The notes: generated by a model from the sequence alone, not told the origin. Shown: positions 17,660-27,505, counted from the stretch's first letter. The stretch is DNA of 64,000 bases from Colwellia psychrerythraea (GCF_000764185.1 NZ_JQEC01000011.1:425616-489615); one strand, 5' to 3'. Program-made: numbers and translations.

Positions 17660-18221
17660 ACTCCACCTCTACCTTACTGATTGGATCATCTGCTAACTGC
17701 AGTTTTAATTTATCTAATGCACTGTATAATTGTGACTTTGCCGTATTCGTTGAGATGCCAAGCTGCTGACTGATATCTTCAAAAGTGCACTGCTGAAAAA
17801 ACTTTAATTCCACCACCAATTTTTGCTTTACTGGTAAATGCTGCATTGCCTGTAATAACGCACTACTTTGTTGTTTTAAAAACAACTCTTTTTCTAGGCA
17901 TAACGCTTGCTCATCTTCTTGTTCTGGTACATCATTAATTGATTGCATAGGCCGCTTACGTCGATAAAATTCAAGACAGCGATAATGGGCAATCCTGAAG
18001 AGCCAATTTTTAAAGGGACATTCGCCTCTAAATTTTGATAAATTTCGAAATAACGCAATAAAAATATCTTGCATTAAGTCCATGGCATCAGCCGGGTTAT
18101 TCACCATACGTAAAGCGTAGTTATAGAGATTTTTCTCATAACGTTTTACCAGTGTTAACCAGGCAGATTTTTTACCTTTTAGCGCTTGCGCTATGAGCGT
18201 TTCATCGCTTCTTTCAAACAC
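17652..18221 (-). CDS. ECF-type RNA polymerase sigma factor
   Basis: A 189-residue sigma-70 family factor with region 2 (about 25-95, including DLMQDIFIALFRNLSKF and FKNWLFRIAHYRCLEFYRRKR) and region 4 (about 125-180, including LPVKQKLVVELKFFQQCTFEDIS and a helix-turn-helix ISTNTAKSQLYSALDKLK). There is no region 3, as expected for the ECF class. The start is GTG at 18219-18221 with AGGAG at good distance. It heads a three-gene minus-strand operon with a putative anti-sigma and an exported protein. Such operons usually respond to envelope signals and are often autoregulated; the signal here is unknown. Confidence 0.92.
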   Translation of the reverse strand: MFERSDETLIAQALKGKKSAWLTLVKRYEKNLYNYALRMVNNPADAMDLMQDIFIALFRNLSKFRGECPFKNWLFRIAHYRCLEFYRRKRPMQSINDVPEQEDEQALCLEKELFLKQQSSALLQAMQHLPVKQKLVVELKFFQQCTFEDISQQLGISTNTAKSQLYSALDKLKLQLADDPISKVEVEYV

Positions 18222-18530
18222 AAAGGCTCCTATTTATATTTTTTATTAACATTTTACTTAAGTCTTACTCACTAATATAAGCGGTATTGTTATTTGGTTA
18301 ATTATAAAGTAGCGCGGTTAGGTAAAATAGTTTGGAATTAATTGAATTAAAATTTATCAGAGCTAATAGGGATGATATTAAGGTATTACTCACTAAAACA
18401 ATTCAGAAAAAGTTATAGTTTAATCAATTACATACAAAGAACCCTTATCTAAAAATAGCAGTAAAGGGCTTTAACATTATTATTAAGTATCTGGCATAAG
18501 CTAAACATTAGTTAGACATTAGCCAAAAAA
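18222..18530. other. Promoter region of the sigma operon and featureless A+T-rich spacer
   Basis: The first hundred bases must carry the promoter of the sigma operon. I find no frame, hairpin with T-run or repeat in the remainder up to the dehydrogenase remnant. Confidence 0.4.
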
Positions 18531-18852
18531 CTACATCTTCAACAACACACGATCTGTGATATCACCGTTAAGAAAATCGTCGAATATCTCATTGATATCT
18601 TCAAGATACTTTTCAATGGTAATGGTCTTAACTTTCCGCGGCTGGCAAAATCTAAGCACTCCACTAAATCTTTACGTGTGCCAACAATGGAGCCAATAAC
18701 ACTGACACCATTTAAAACAGTATCAAAATGGGTAAAGGCAAATATTCAGCAGACATGAATTTTAACTAATACTTCTCGACTAGCTATTGATGGCTTGTCC
18801 AGCTGTCTAATTTCAAGTTTCCCTTTAAATTGACATTAACGGCTGCTTTCAT
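18531..18852 (-). pseudogene. Collapsed zinc-type alcohol dehydrogenase remnant
   Basis: On the minus strand the sequence starts at the ATG at 18850-18852 with MKAAVN, shifts frame to EIRQLDKPSIASREVLVKIH, then jumps to [20 protein letters not shown] and ends [16 protein letters not shown]...RVLLKM with a stop at 18531-18533. These are the N-terminus and the C-terminal quarter of a medium-chain Zn alcohol dehydrogenase (AdhP/AdhA type, about 340 residues). The middle, with most of the zinc and NAD sites, is gone, and at least two frameshifts or stops remain. It is 322 bases against an expected 1020. Non-functional. Confidence 0.85.
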
Positions 18853-19041
18853 AGATGAACTCCCTTTCAATACTGATGCTTAGTAAATAATGCATTGTTA
18901 AATGCTTGTTTAATAAAACAACGGCATAGGTCAATAAAGGAGCAGAAAATGAAAGTCACTTTCGATATACCTTGGTTTAAAGAGATTATGTGAAGAAAAG
19001 CAAAATAAATAGAATAAAAACATTAACAAACAAGGAGAAAT

Positions 19042-19080
19042 ATGAGTAAAATAGTAACCGTCATTGCAATGTCTCTATAG
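19042..19080 (+). pseudogene. Orphan gene start running into tRNA-Arg
   Basis: An AAGGAG site precedes an ATG at 19042 and encodes only MSKIVTVIAMSL before a stop that lies inside the tRNA acceptor stem. A second orphan start (MKVTFDIPWFKEIM, ATG at 18949, also behind AAGGAG) lies just upstream. Both look like 5' ends of genes whose bodies were lost; the alternative is a chance match. Confidence 0.4.
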
Positions 19081-19146
19081 TTTAACTGGATAAAACTGCG
19101 GCCTCCTAAGCCGCTGCTCTGGGTTCGAGTCCCGGTGGAGACGCCA
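19071..19146 (+). tRNA. tRNA-Arg (anticodon CCT)
   Basis: A full cloverleaf can be folded by hand. Acceptor GTCTCTA/TGGAGAC (one G.U), D-stem GTTT/AAAC with the GG-containing loop, anticodon stem GCGGC/GCCGC with loop CTCCTAA (anticodon CCT, reading AGG), and T-arm CTGGG/CCCGG with loop TTCGAGT. Discriminator G is followed by an encoded CCA (19144-19146). It is single, not in a tRNA cluster, and sits beside a pseudogene and truncated gene starts, a typical integration neighbourhood. Confidence 0.95.
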
Positions 19147-19186
19147 GCAGAAGTTCCCCTCCCCCTAAAGTTATTTGAACAATCTA

Positions 19187-19250
19187 TTTAACCTAATCTC
19201 TGGATAATGAGTGCTTGATGTCTAAGTAAAAATAGCAATTACGACTATTA
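19187..19250. repeat. Dispersed repeat, copy A (partner at 47350-47413)
   Basis: About 62 bases around CTCTGGATAATGAGT and TAAGTAAAAA recur at 47350-47413 in the same orientation with roughly one mismatch in six and one indel. This copy begins about 40 bases after tRNA-Arg. No coding potential or terminal inverted repeat is visible. Confidence 0.75.
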
Positions 19251-19363
19251 CAAAAGAAACTTATCGGATTAAATAGTGATATACGCTATCAATGTTTCAA
19301 TTTATGCGATTATCAAGAAAAAATGTTTATGAATAACAGGTTATTTACTAAAGCGGTAAAAAG

Positions 19364-19410
19364 AAAAAACCCCAGCACTGATATAAATTCAGCAGTGGAG
19401 TTTCAATTTT
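19364..19410 (-). terminator. Terminator of the 45-residue membrane protein gene
   Basis: On the minus strand an imperfect stem (AAACTCCACTGCTGA against TCAGTGCTGGGGTTT) is followed by a run of T, about 30 bases after the stop codon. Confidence 0.6.
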
Positions 19411-19438
19411 CCATAACAATTAAATGATTGCCTTGTAG

Positions 19439-19576
19439 CTATTCCTCTAATTGCGATATCTCTACATCCATGTCATCAGCGACTGAGTTACCACTCAGTA
19501 TTGCACCAACAGCCATGATTAATACGGCAAAAATCACGGTCGTTAGTTTAAATCCTCGCGAGGATGAATTATTCAT
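19439..19576 (-). CDS. Small membrane protein of 45 residues, unknown function
   Basis: The minus strand encodes MNNSSSRGFKLTTVIFAVLI followed by a short hydrophobic continuation and an acidic tail (ADDMDVEISQLEE). AAGG lies 8 nt before the ATG at 19574-19576. One membrane helix spans about residues 9-29. A terminator-like stem with a U-run follows at about 19410-19364. Gene-like spacing and signals argue for a real gene; no family is recognised. A plus-strand open frame of 67 codons covers the same bases but has no start signals. Confidence 0.62.
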   Translation of the reverse strand: MNNSSSRGFKLTTVIFAVLIMAVGAILSGNSVADDMDVEISQLEE

Positions 19577-19701
19577 TGTTTTACCTTTGTCACTGCCTGC
19601 TCGATTTATTATTTATTTGTACTATTTATGAACAGGTGCCAAGACACTAAACCATTAACTTTTTCTTTACAAGTAATTTTTTAGTGAAATAACAAAACAA
19701 T

Positions 19702-22050
19702 TTAACTAAGTATATCAAATGTTAAGCCTTGCTGTTGCTCTTGCTCTTCGATTGATGAAACACTTACTCTTATTGAAGCACTTAATACACCAGCGCCAGA
19801 GCTTAACGTTGTGAAACTGGTATCACCTTTCAACAACTGACTGTACTTATTTGCCATGGCCATTGATGTGCTATTGGTTGATACATGATCATTATTTTGC
19901 AGCTCAATGGTGGCACTAGTATCATTCATTAATGTGCTACTTTGAGCTGATAGCGTAAAAAACAAACTCGCATCAACTAATTTATGGGTATGCAATTTAA
20001 TAGATAACCGCAAGGCATCAGTTTTCAATAAATGATGTGCACTTTCAAGCAAGGCATTGAGTAGTTTTTGTATATAAAGCTCATCACTGTTGAGGTAATG
20101 CGGTACACTCTCATCAATAAGAAAGAAAATTGATTTACCTTCATATGCATTGCTTGCTTTAAGTACAGACTCAGTTCGCTGTAAAAAACCATAGAAATCA
20201 AAACAATCTGCTTTAGCGATAATTTTTCCTGATTCAATATCAGATAAATCCATCATGGTATCTAACAAAAGCGCTACATTACTGCCCGCGTGACTTATCC
20301 CGGTTATTTCTTTGTTATTGATACCTTTTTTCTTCAATTGCTCAACATGTGCTTTTATCGCCAACAATGGCAAACGCAACTCTTTGTTTAAAGTCTGTAA
20401 AAATTGACTTTTAGCTGAACTTTTTTGCTCTGAACTTTCTTTGGATAAAATAAGTGCTCTGGTCTTTATGTTTACTTGCTGCCCCAGCTCACTTGAGTAG
20501 GCCGCCATCATCAAAACCAGCATTTGGAATAATACTGCGCCAAGTGTGCCACCAACAAGTACCGCCCATGCTTGCCAGCTTTTAGCCTGACTAAACCAAG
20601 GTTGCTTTTCAGCTATACTGATCTGCCATAATCGAGAATACACCTCAATAATAATAGTCTCAGAATAACGATTAGCCGTAGGTGGAGCCTGACCAAATAA
20701 TGTAAAAGGTTCATTATTGGAGACATCTTGAATAAAGAAATTTACCTCTTGTTCTTTTTTTTCGGCTAGTCTCTGAAAGAAATGTTCAAATTGCACCACT
20801 GCCATCACAAAGCCCAGTAATTTATCTTTTTTAATCAGCGATATTTTCTTTTGCCCAGAACTATTAATGAACTTATTGCTGCCTCGTGTGAGAAAAGTTG
20901 CATGACTAAATAACATAGCGGGCTTAGCCTGTTCATCTTGTACTAAAGTGATTGGTGCGCTGGCAGTTACCCCCTTACTATTAGCAACTTTCTGCATAGA
21001 CAATACATGCTTGGGGTTGCTATAAACATCTAAACCTAATGCGGCCTGATTACCATGTCGTGGGTATATATAGTATAAGGGGGCATATTGGTTTCGAGCT
21101 TCTGCCAATGCTATTGCCCCATTAGCTCGTCGCTCTTTAATTTGAAAGTCTTGTCGCAGTATTTTTGAACTTTGTTGTTCAAAGCTTTTTCGTTGGGCGA
21201 AAGGTATTATCGGCGCCCACTCTAACGCCCTGACACTAGTGCCTTGTTTAAAGACACTTTCACTAAACACGTTAAACTCCGCTAACGACACATAATCACT
21301 GGCTTTAAAAAAAGCCGAAAGGCTATTAACTTGCTCAGCTACACCGTCAACTTCAGCGATGAGCAAACGTTCAATTTCCATTTTAGATTGTTTAAAAAGC
21401 GCTTCTCTGTAGCTCTGTTGTTCATACTGAGAAGTTTTAAACAATAACAAAATAGCCATACTTCCTAAAACAGAGGTCAAACCAACAAAAAGTCGCTTAG
21501 TTAATTTGAGCTGTTCAGCATTTCTAGCCAGTAACAACAAGGGGATAAAAAATACCGCCACCAGCATACTCGCCGACCAAGTGTTAACAAAGGTATAAAA
21601 AAAAGTCCCCTGAATTACCTGATTATCCAGCATGGCTATAACCAATACTGAACTAGCAGATACTAAACTAGCAATGGGTCCTATACGAAGTAAGAAGAAG
21701 AATAAATGTTTTCTTGAGGTTAACCACTTTTTATAATGTATAAAGCGAAAGACAAGCTGCTTAGTCCAGAAGCCTTGTAATAGAATGGCCAGTAAGGCAA
21801 TAACCATCACCGCTAAATTGGCATCTAACTGAAAGTAATAACCAAGAATGAATGCTGATATTGGGCTAATGACCAAAATGGCAATAAGCGGCGTAATTCC
21901 CCAAATAAGCAACAAGCCACTAAACAACGCCGCAGCAGGACCAACAAAATTGACTAACGATTGTGGATTGATCATCCAAGTCGCGCCAAAGGTAACCATG
22001 AGAAATAAAATGGCAGAAATTAAAAAACGCGTTAAGTAAAGTTGAATCAT
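19702..22050 (-). CDS. MASE1-CHASE histidine-kinase-like protein lacking the catalytic His
   Basis: A 782-residue membrane protein. Residues about 1-200 are a multi-helix MASE1-type membrane sensor, about 240-440 a CHASE periplasmic domain (VRALEWAPIIPFAQR, GLDVYSNPKH, SAPITLVQDE), and about 485-510 a further membrane helix. A HisKA-like region (about 545-615) and an ATPase-like region (about 650-770) follow. In the HisKA motif the normal SHELR is NKELR: Lys556 replaces the phosphorylated His. The ATPase part keeps an N-box-like LNALLESA, but the DxGxG and glycine-rich G2 motifs are not evident. It therefore probably cannot autophosphorylate, and may act as a binding partner or be decaying. 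No response regulator is adjacent. Confidence 0.82.
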   Translation of the reverse strand: MIQLYLTRFLISAILFLMVTFGATWMINPQSLVNFVGPAAALFSGLLLIWGITPLIAILVISPISAFILGYYFQLDANLAVMVIALLAILLQGFWTKQLVFRFIHYKKWLTSRKHLFFFLLRIGPIASLVSASSVLVIAMLDNQVIQGTFFYTFVNTWSASMLVAVFFIPLLLLARNAEQLKLTKRLFVGLTSVLGSMAILLLFKTSQYEQQSYREALFKQSKMEIERLLIAEVDGVAEQVNSLSAFFKASDYVSLAEFNVFSESVFKQGTSVRALEWAPIIPFAQRKSFEQQSSKILRQDFQIKERRANGAIALAEARNQYAPLYYIYPRHGNQAALGLDVYSNPKHVLSMQKVANSKGVTASAPITLVQDEQAKPAMLFSHATFLTRGSNKFINSSGQKKISLIKKDKLLGFVMAVVQFEHFFQRLAEKKEQEVNFFIQDVSNNEPFTLFGQAPPTANRYSETIIIEVYSRLWQISIAEKQPWFSQAKSWQAWAVLVGGTLGAVLFQMLVLMMAAYSSELGQQVNIKTRALILSKESSEQKSSAKSQFLQTLNKELRLPLLAIKAHVEQLKKKGINNKEITGISHAGSNVALLLDTMMDLSDIESGKIIAKADCFDFYGFLQRTESVLKASNAYEGKSIFFLIDESVPHYLNSDELYIQKLLNALLESAHHLLKTDALRLSIKLHTHKLVDASLFFTLSAQSSTLMNDTSATIELQNNDHVSTNSTSMAMANKYSQLLKGDTSFTTLSSGAGVLSASIRVSVSSIEEQEQQQGLTFDILS

Positions 22051-22140
22051 AGAGTTTTATTCAAGATATACAGAGTTAATCCGTTAATAAAGTGTAAATA
22101 TTTACGTAAGCTTTTAACCGATACTAGCATTATACCCATG

Positions 22141-22303
22141 TTATACCAATTCCATAAAATTATTGCCCACTTGTGCTGGCTCAAATATTCCAAGTCAGCG
22201 TTGCTCTCAATCACAATAGCCAGCTATTGCTCAATCAAGCGCCTTGCCCTGATTTATTTTCTCTACGCCCAACAAGATCACAAACTTAATGGCAATGGTA
22301 TTA
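22141..22303. mobile_element. MITE-like element, longer copy (partner at 29874-29985)
   Basis: The element starts TTATACCAATTCCATAAA and ends with its inverted counterpart (AACTTAAT...ATGGTATTA). It shares the blocks TTATTGCCCACTTGTGCTG, GATTTATTTTC and AACAAGATCACAAACTTAAT with the copy at 29874-29985, which is in the opposite orientation. This copy is longer (163 against 112 bases) because of extra sequence in the middle. No transposase is encoded, so it would be non-autonomous. Confidence 0.82.
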
Positions 22304-22738
22304 CTTGAAAACGCAGGGCTCAGCAAGAATTAGAAACACACTTTTGGGCAATAGATTGATTGAATAGATAGTTATTCAGGAGATCCTGCCCTCCCTTCCC
22401 TAAATTTAAAAGAGGTGCCTTGAACATGAACCGCTCAGACATCCTAAAATACTAAATTCTGCGTTAAATTGACTTGCAATATACCAGTTGTTGACGCGTA
22501 AATTTGCTTTGAATTAAGAGAAAATATCAAGCCATAAGCAACAAAAAAGACTTTAGTCTTTTAATTTCAACATATTAACTATCGCTTAAGCCGAGTTCAG
22601 GTTAAATATTATCCGAATAATTAAATATGATATAAAATAATATAAAAAATTGCATAATATAATTTGCGCTACGTGCTTTGGTAAGCGAAAATACGCGCAA
22701 TTTTTATTCTTTCAAGACTATAAGATCTGGAGCTATAT
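22304..22738. other. Upstream region of the transketolase gene
   Basis: About 435 A+T-rich bases with no gene-like frame. A TATAAAATAATATAAAA stretch near 22631-22647 could be the transketolase -10 region. No repeat or riboswitch recognised. Confidence 0.4.
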
Positions 22739-24727
22739 ATGTCATCGCGTCAAGAGCTAGCAAATGCTATCCGTGTATTAAGTATGGATGCCGTACAAAA
22801 AGCAAAATCAGGACACCCTGGTGCCCCTATGGGTATGGCAGATATTGCCGAAGTATTATGGCGTGATTTTTTAAAGCACAATCCAAACGACCCTAACTGG
22901 GCTGACCGTGATCGCTTTATATTGTCAAACGGCCATGGCTCAATGCTTATTTATTCTTTATTGCATTTGTCAGGTTACGATTTATCTATTGATGATTTAA
23001 AAAGCTTCCGTCAATTACACTCTAAAACTCCAGGTCATCCAGAATATGGTTATACCCCAGGTGTTGAAACAACTACTGGCCCATTAGGCGCAGGTATTGC
23101 CAATGCTGTTGGTATGGCTATAGCAGAAAAGACTTTAGCTGCACAATTCAATCGTGCAGCCCATAACATTGTTGACCATTTCACATATTGCTTCTTGGGC
23201 GATGGCTGTTTAATGGAAGGTATCTCTCATGAGTCTTGTTCACTTGCCGGTACTTTAGGTTTAGGAAAGCTAATTGCTTTTTGGGATGACAACGGCATTT
23301 CAATTGATGGTGAAGTTGAAGGTTGGTTTACCGACAATACTCCTGCACGTTTCGAAGCATACGGTTGGCATGTTATTTGTGTTGATGGTCATGACGCTCA
23401 AGCAATTACTCACGCTATTGAAGCCGCTAAACTAGTCACTGACAAGCCTAGCATGATTTGTTGTAAAACTATCATCGGTTTTGGTTCACCAAATAAATCA
23501 GGCACACATAATTGTCACGGCGCGCCATTAGGTGACGAAGAAATTGCCGCGACACGTGAATTTTTAAACTGGGAACATGCACCTTTTGATATTCCAAGTG
23601 ATGTATATTCACAATGGGATAGAAAAGAGAAAGGTCAAGCGAGCCAAGTTAACTGGACTGAAAAATTTGCCGCTTACCAAGCAGCATATCCAGAGTTAGC
23701 AAGCGAATATGAACGTCGTGTAATTAAAGGTGAATTACCTGCTGAATTTGAAGCAAAAGCTAACGCTTTTATTCAACAGTGTCACGAAAGTAGTGAGAAC
23801 ATTGCTTCACGTAAAGCATCACAAAATGCTATTGAAGCCTTTGGTGCGGTACTACCAGAAATGTTAGGTGGCTCAGCCGATTTAGCTGGCTCTAACTTAA
23901 CATTATGGTCAGGCTCTAAAGGTATTGAAACAGATCCTGCCGGTAACTACATCTTCTACGGTGTACGTGAATTTGGTATGAGCAGCATCATGAACGGTAT
24001 TTCCCTGCATGGCGGTTTTGTAAACTATGGCGCTACTTTCATGATGTTTATGGAATATGCACGTAATGCGGTACGTATGTCAGCATTAATGGGTATCCAA
24101 AATATTTTTGTATATACCCATGATTCAATTGGTCAAGGTGAAGATGGTCCAACGCATCAACCTATTGAGCAATTAACTAACTTAAGAACTACGCCTAACT
24201 TAACAACATGGCGCCCATGTGATGCAACTGAATCTGCTGTTGCTTGGAAAGCTGCGGTGCAAAGTCAAAAAGCGCCAACGGCATTGATTTTCTCACGTCA
24301 AGGTTTACCGGCAATGACTCGTACTCAAACGCAAGTTAGTGCTATTGAAAAAGGTGCTTATGTACTTGTAGATTGTGCAGGAACTCCTGATGTTATTTTA
24401 ATGGCAACAGGCTCTGAAGTTTCTCTAGCAGTTAATGCTGCCACAGCCTTAACTGAGCAAGGTAGCAAAGTACGTGTTGTTTCTATGCCATCAACCAATG
24501 TATTTGATAAGCAAAGTAAAGAATACAAAGAGTCTATTTTACCAATGAATGTTACTAAACGTGTTGCGATAGAAGCTGCTCACGTTGATTTTTGGTCTAA
24601 ATATGTTGGTCTAGCTGGCGCTGTTGTTGGTATGACAACATTTGGTGAGTCAGCTCCAGGTAATGTGTTACTTGAACACTTTGGTTTCACTGTAGATAAC
24701 GTTGTAAATACAGTAAACCAGCTATAA
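22739..24727 (+). CDS. tkt: Transketolase
   Basis: Thiamine-diphosphate enzyme of the non-oxidative pentose phosphate pathway that moves two-carbon units between sugar phosphates. The 662-residue length is standard. The N-terminus has [17 protein letters not shown], then [15 protein letters not shown]. The TPP-binding motif starts at [12 protein letters not shown], about residue 157. The pyrimidine domain has [19 protein letters not shown] and [20 protein letters not shown] precedes the ATG. It is followed on the same strand by epd, pgk and fba, the usual gammaproteobacterial order, with gaps of 138-465 bases, so several promoters are likely. Confidence 0.98.
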   Translation: MSSRQELANAIRVLSMDAVQKAKSGHPGAPMGMADIAEVLWRDFLKHNPNDPNWADRDRFILSNGHGSMLIYSLLHLSGYDLSIDDLKSFRQLHSKTPGHPEYGYTPGVETTTGPLGAGIANAVGMAIAEKTLAAQFNRAAHNIVDHFTYCFLGDGCLMEGISHESCSLAGTLGLGKLIAFWDDNGISIDGEVEGWFTDNTPARFEAYGWHVICVDGHDAQAITHAIEAAKLVTDKPSMICCKTIIGFGSPNKSGTHNCHGAPLGDEEIAATREFLNWEHAPFDIPSDVYSQWDRKEKGQASQVNWTEKFAAYQAAYPELASEYERRVIKGELPAEFEAKANAFIQQCHESSENIASRKASQNAIEAFGAVLPEMLGGSADLAGSNLTLWSGSKGIETDPAGNYIFYGVREFGMSSIMNGISLHGGFVNYGATFMMFMEYARNAVRMSALMGIQNIFVYTHDSIGQGEDGPTHQPIEQLTNLRTTPNLTTWRPCDATESAVAWKAAVQSQKAPTALIFSRQGLPAMTRTQTQVSAIEKGAYVLVDCAGTPDVILMATGSEVSLAVNAATALTEQGSKVRVVSMPSTNVFDKQSKEYKESILPMNVTKRVAIEAAHVDFWSKYVGLAGAVVGMTTFGESAPGNVLLEHFGFTVDNVVNTVNQL

Positions 24728-24937
24728 ATAACTAAAATATATCCAAGCAACATGAAGCATGAGTTTCAAGTCACTTAGGTATAAGTAAATATACCAGCCA
24801 TGAGTATTTAACATTACTTATGGCTGGTACTTATAATCAATACCTCTAAATAGTTACCACATAAACTAGCGTTTCATTACCACTAAGTTACCGTTTAGGT
24901 TATCGTATAAACTCATCAGTAAAAATGTAGTAAAATT

Positions 24938-25957
24938 ATGACAATCAGAATTGCCATCAATGGCTTTGGCCGTATCGGTCGCAGCGTAGTTAGAGCGCTA
25001 TATGAAAATGGCAAAACAGACTTATTCACCCTAGTTTCAATTAATGAATTAGCTCCTTCTTCTGGCATAGCCCACCTATTAAAATATGATAGTACTCATG
25101 GTCGATTTCCTTTTGATGTCAGCCAAACCGACAATCAATTACTTATAGATGGCGATGAAATAGCCTTAACCCATATTGCCAATTTAAATAGCTTACCTTG
25201 GCAACAGCAAGATATAGATATAGTACTTGATTGTACGGGTAAATATGGCAGTCAAGCCGATGGTTTGAGCCATATTAATCGAGGTGCTAAAAAAGTATTA
25301 TTCTCTCACCCAGGCAGCCAAGACATTGATGCCACCATAATTTATGGCATCAATCATCAAACATTAAGTTCAGATCATCGTATTGTTTCTAATGGCTCTT
25401 GTACTACTAACTGTATAGTGCCAGTGATTAAGGTTATTGATGAAGCATTTGGCGTAGAAAGTGGCAGTGTAACTACGATTCATTCATCAATGCATGATCA
25501 GCAAGTTATTGATGCTTATCATAAAGACTTACGCCTATCTCGTGCTGCTAGTCAATCAATTATACCTGTAGATACAAAGCTTGCCGCCGGTATTGAACGG
25601 ATATTACCAAAATTTAAAGGTCGCTTTGAAGCTATCGCGGTACGTGTGCCTACAATCAATGTCACCGCCATGGATTTAACTTTAATAGTCAATAATGATG
25701 CCAGCATTAGTGATATCAACCAAGTTATACAAGCAGCAACTAAAGTTCATAACTTAATAGGTGTGCTCGATTATACCGAAGAGCCTTTGGTTTCGGTCGA
25801 TTTTAACCACGATTCTCATTCTTGCATCGTAGATGGTAGCCAAACACGTGTTAGCCATAAACGTTTAATTAAAATGCTTATTTGGTGTGACAATGAATGG
25901 GGCTTTGCTAATCGCATGTTAGATACTGCGCAGGCAATGTTTCAGGCGAAAAACTAA
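24938..25957 (+). CDS. epd: D-erythrose-4-phosphate dehydrogenase
   Basis: NAD-dependent enzyme that oxidises erythrose 4-phosphate to 4-phosphoerythronate, the first step of pyridoxal phosphate synthesis. The 339 residues have the GAPDH fold: INGFGRIGR at the N-terminus and the active site SCTTNC with Cys155. The [15 protein letters not shown] segment and location before pgk separate Epd from ordinary GAPDH, which has IHAYTNDQ-type sequence there. The gap to pgk is 138 bases. Confidence 0.93.
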   Translation: MTIRIAINGFGRIGRSVVRALYENGKTDLFTLVSINELAPSSGIAHLLKYDSTHGRFPFDVSQTDNQLLIDGDEIALTHIANLNSLPWQQQDIDIVLDCTGKYGSQADGLSHINRGAKKVLFSHPGSQDIDATIIYGINHQTLSSDHRIVSNGSCTTNCIVPVIKVIDEAFGVESGSVTTIHSSMHDQQVIDAYHKDLRLSRAASQSIIPVDTKLAAGIERILPKFKGRFEAIAVRVPTINVTAMDLTLIVNNDASISDINQVIQAATKVHNLIGVLDYTEEPLVSVDFNHDSHSCIVDGSQTRVSHKRLIKMLIWCDNEWGFANRMLDTAQAMFQAKN

Positions 25958-26095
25958 AAAGAATTAAGATTAAAAACAGCTTTATATAAAGTATTTAAAA
26001 GCTACATTATCAAATATTACTTTTAAGCAATATTTTAAACCATATTTTAAACAATATTGAACATAATTCACTGACAGTGAAAACAGGAGACAACG

Positions 26096-27274
26096 ATGTC
26101 TATTATCAAAATGGCTGATCTAACATTAGCTAACCAGCGCGTATTGATTCGTGAAGATTTAAATGTACCGATAGCCGATGGTAAAATCACTTCAGATGCA
26201 CGTTTACGTGCCGCATTACCAACCTTAAAACGTGCCCTAGAAGCTGGTGCTAAAGTAATGGTTATGTCTCACTTAGGTCGTCCAACTGAAGGTCAGCCTG
26301 AAGAAGAGTTTTCACTTAAGCCAGTCACCGATTATTTAAGCGCAGCTTTAAACTATCCTGTTCGCTTAGTAACAGACTATTTAGACGGTGTTGAAGTAGC
26401 TAGTGGCGAACTAGTCGTTTTTGAAAACATTCGCTTTAATGTTGGCGAAAAGAAAAATGATGATGGTTTAGCTAAAAGATTAGCTGCTTTATGTGATGTA
26501 TTTGTCATGGACGCTTTTGGTACTGCTCATCGCGCCCAAGCAAGTACTCATGGCGTAGCAAAATTTGCTGCTACCGCTTGTGCTGGTCCATTGCTTTCTG
26601 GTGAACTAGAAGCATTAGGTAAAGCGTTAGACAACCCAGCTAGACCACTAGTTGCAATTGTTGGTGGCTCAAAAGTATCAACTAAATTAACTGTACTTGA
26701 CTCCTTAGCCGGAATAGTTGACCAACTTGTAGTTGGTGGTGGTATTGCCAACACCTTTATTGCCGCCGAAGGTCACAATGTCGGCAAGTCATTATATGAA
26801 GCGGACTTGGTTGCAGAAGCAACGCGTTTAACTAAAGAAGCACAAGCCAATAATGGTAGTATCCCTGTGCCTACTGATGTTGTTGTTGCTACTGAATTTT
26901 CACCAACAGCATCAGCTTCATTAAAACCTGTTAATGAAGTTAATAGCGACGAAATGATTTTTGATATCGGCCCAGAAACAGCAAAAGCATTAACTGAAAT
27001 TATCGCTAACGCCGGCACCATTGTTTGGAATGGTCCTGTGGGCGTATTTGAGTTTGATCAGTTCGGTGAAGGTACTAAAGTAATAGCGCAAGCCATTGCT
27101 GATAGTTCAGCTTTTTCTATTGCTGGTGGTGGTGATACGTTAGCCGCTGTTGATAAATATGATATTGCCGATAAAATCTCTTATATTTCCACTGGTGGTG
27201 GTGCTTTCTTAGAGTTCTTAGAAGGCAAAAAATTACCTGCTGTTGAAATATTAGAGCAACGCGCAAAAGCATAA
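26096..27274 (+). CDS. pgk: Phosphoglycerate kinase
   Basis: Glycolytic kinase that transfers phosphate from 1,3-bisphosphoglycerate to ADP. Of normal length (392), with [10 protein letters not shown] at the N-terminus, [11 protein letters not shown], the central [20 protein letters not shown] and the C-terminal nucleotide site [14 protein letters not shown] plus [18 protein letters not shown] stands 7 nt before the ATG. It follows epd and is separated from fba by a terminator-containing 465-base gap. Confidence 0.98.
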   Translation: MSIIKMADLTLANQRVLIREDLNVPIADGKITSDARLRAALPTLKRALEAGAKVMVMSHLGRPTEGQPEEEFSLKPVTDYLSAALNYPVRLVTDYLDGVEVASGELVVFENIRFNVGEKKNDDGLAKRLAALCDVFVMDAFGTAHRAQASTHGVAKFAATACAGPLLSGELEALGKALDNPARPLVAIVGGSKVSTKLTVLDSLAGIVDQLVVGGGIANTFIAAEGHNVGKSLYEADLVAEATRLTKEAQANNGSIPVPTDVVVATEFSPTASASLKPVNEVNSDEMIFDIGPETAKALTEIIANAGTIVWNGPVGVFEFDQFGEGTKVIAQAIADSSAFSIAGGGDTLAAVDKYDIADKISYISTGGGAFLEFLEGKKLPAVEILEQRAKA

Positions 27275-27337
27275 TATTTTTTATTACTAAGCGCACTTAG
27301 TGATAGTACTTTCTAACAGTTAATAATAAAAATATAA

Positions 27338-27369
27338 ACGAGCACCTAATTTCAGGTACTCGTTTTTTT
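27338..27369 (+). terminator. Terminator after pgk
   Basis: AACGAGCACCT and AGGTACTCGTT pair with one mismatch around AATTTC and are followed by seven T, so fba must have its own promoter. Confidence 0.75.
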
Positions 27370-27384
27370 ATGTCCAAAGTAAAA

Positions 27385-27505
27385 TTAAATTAAGGATTTA
27401 AAAGTAAAACAAAAGAAAACAGCAAGAGAAACGAAAGCTGAAAAAGTAAAAGTACACGCAAACGAAACAAATTCAAAATAAAAACGAAACACAAACGAAA
27501 CATCC
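27385..27505. other. Strongly strand-asymmetric A-rich tract between pgk and fba
   Basis: About 120 bases in which the plus strand is nearly free of T and repeats AAACGAAA-like words irregularly. It encodes nothing. The rest of the 27275-27739 gap holds the pgk terminator and, near 27660-27690, promoter-like sequence for fba. Confidence 0.45.

Noticed and set aside
22042..22308. 88-codon plus-strand open frame upstream of tkt
   Set aside because: Most of it is the MITE-like repeat and there is no ribosome-binding site.
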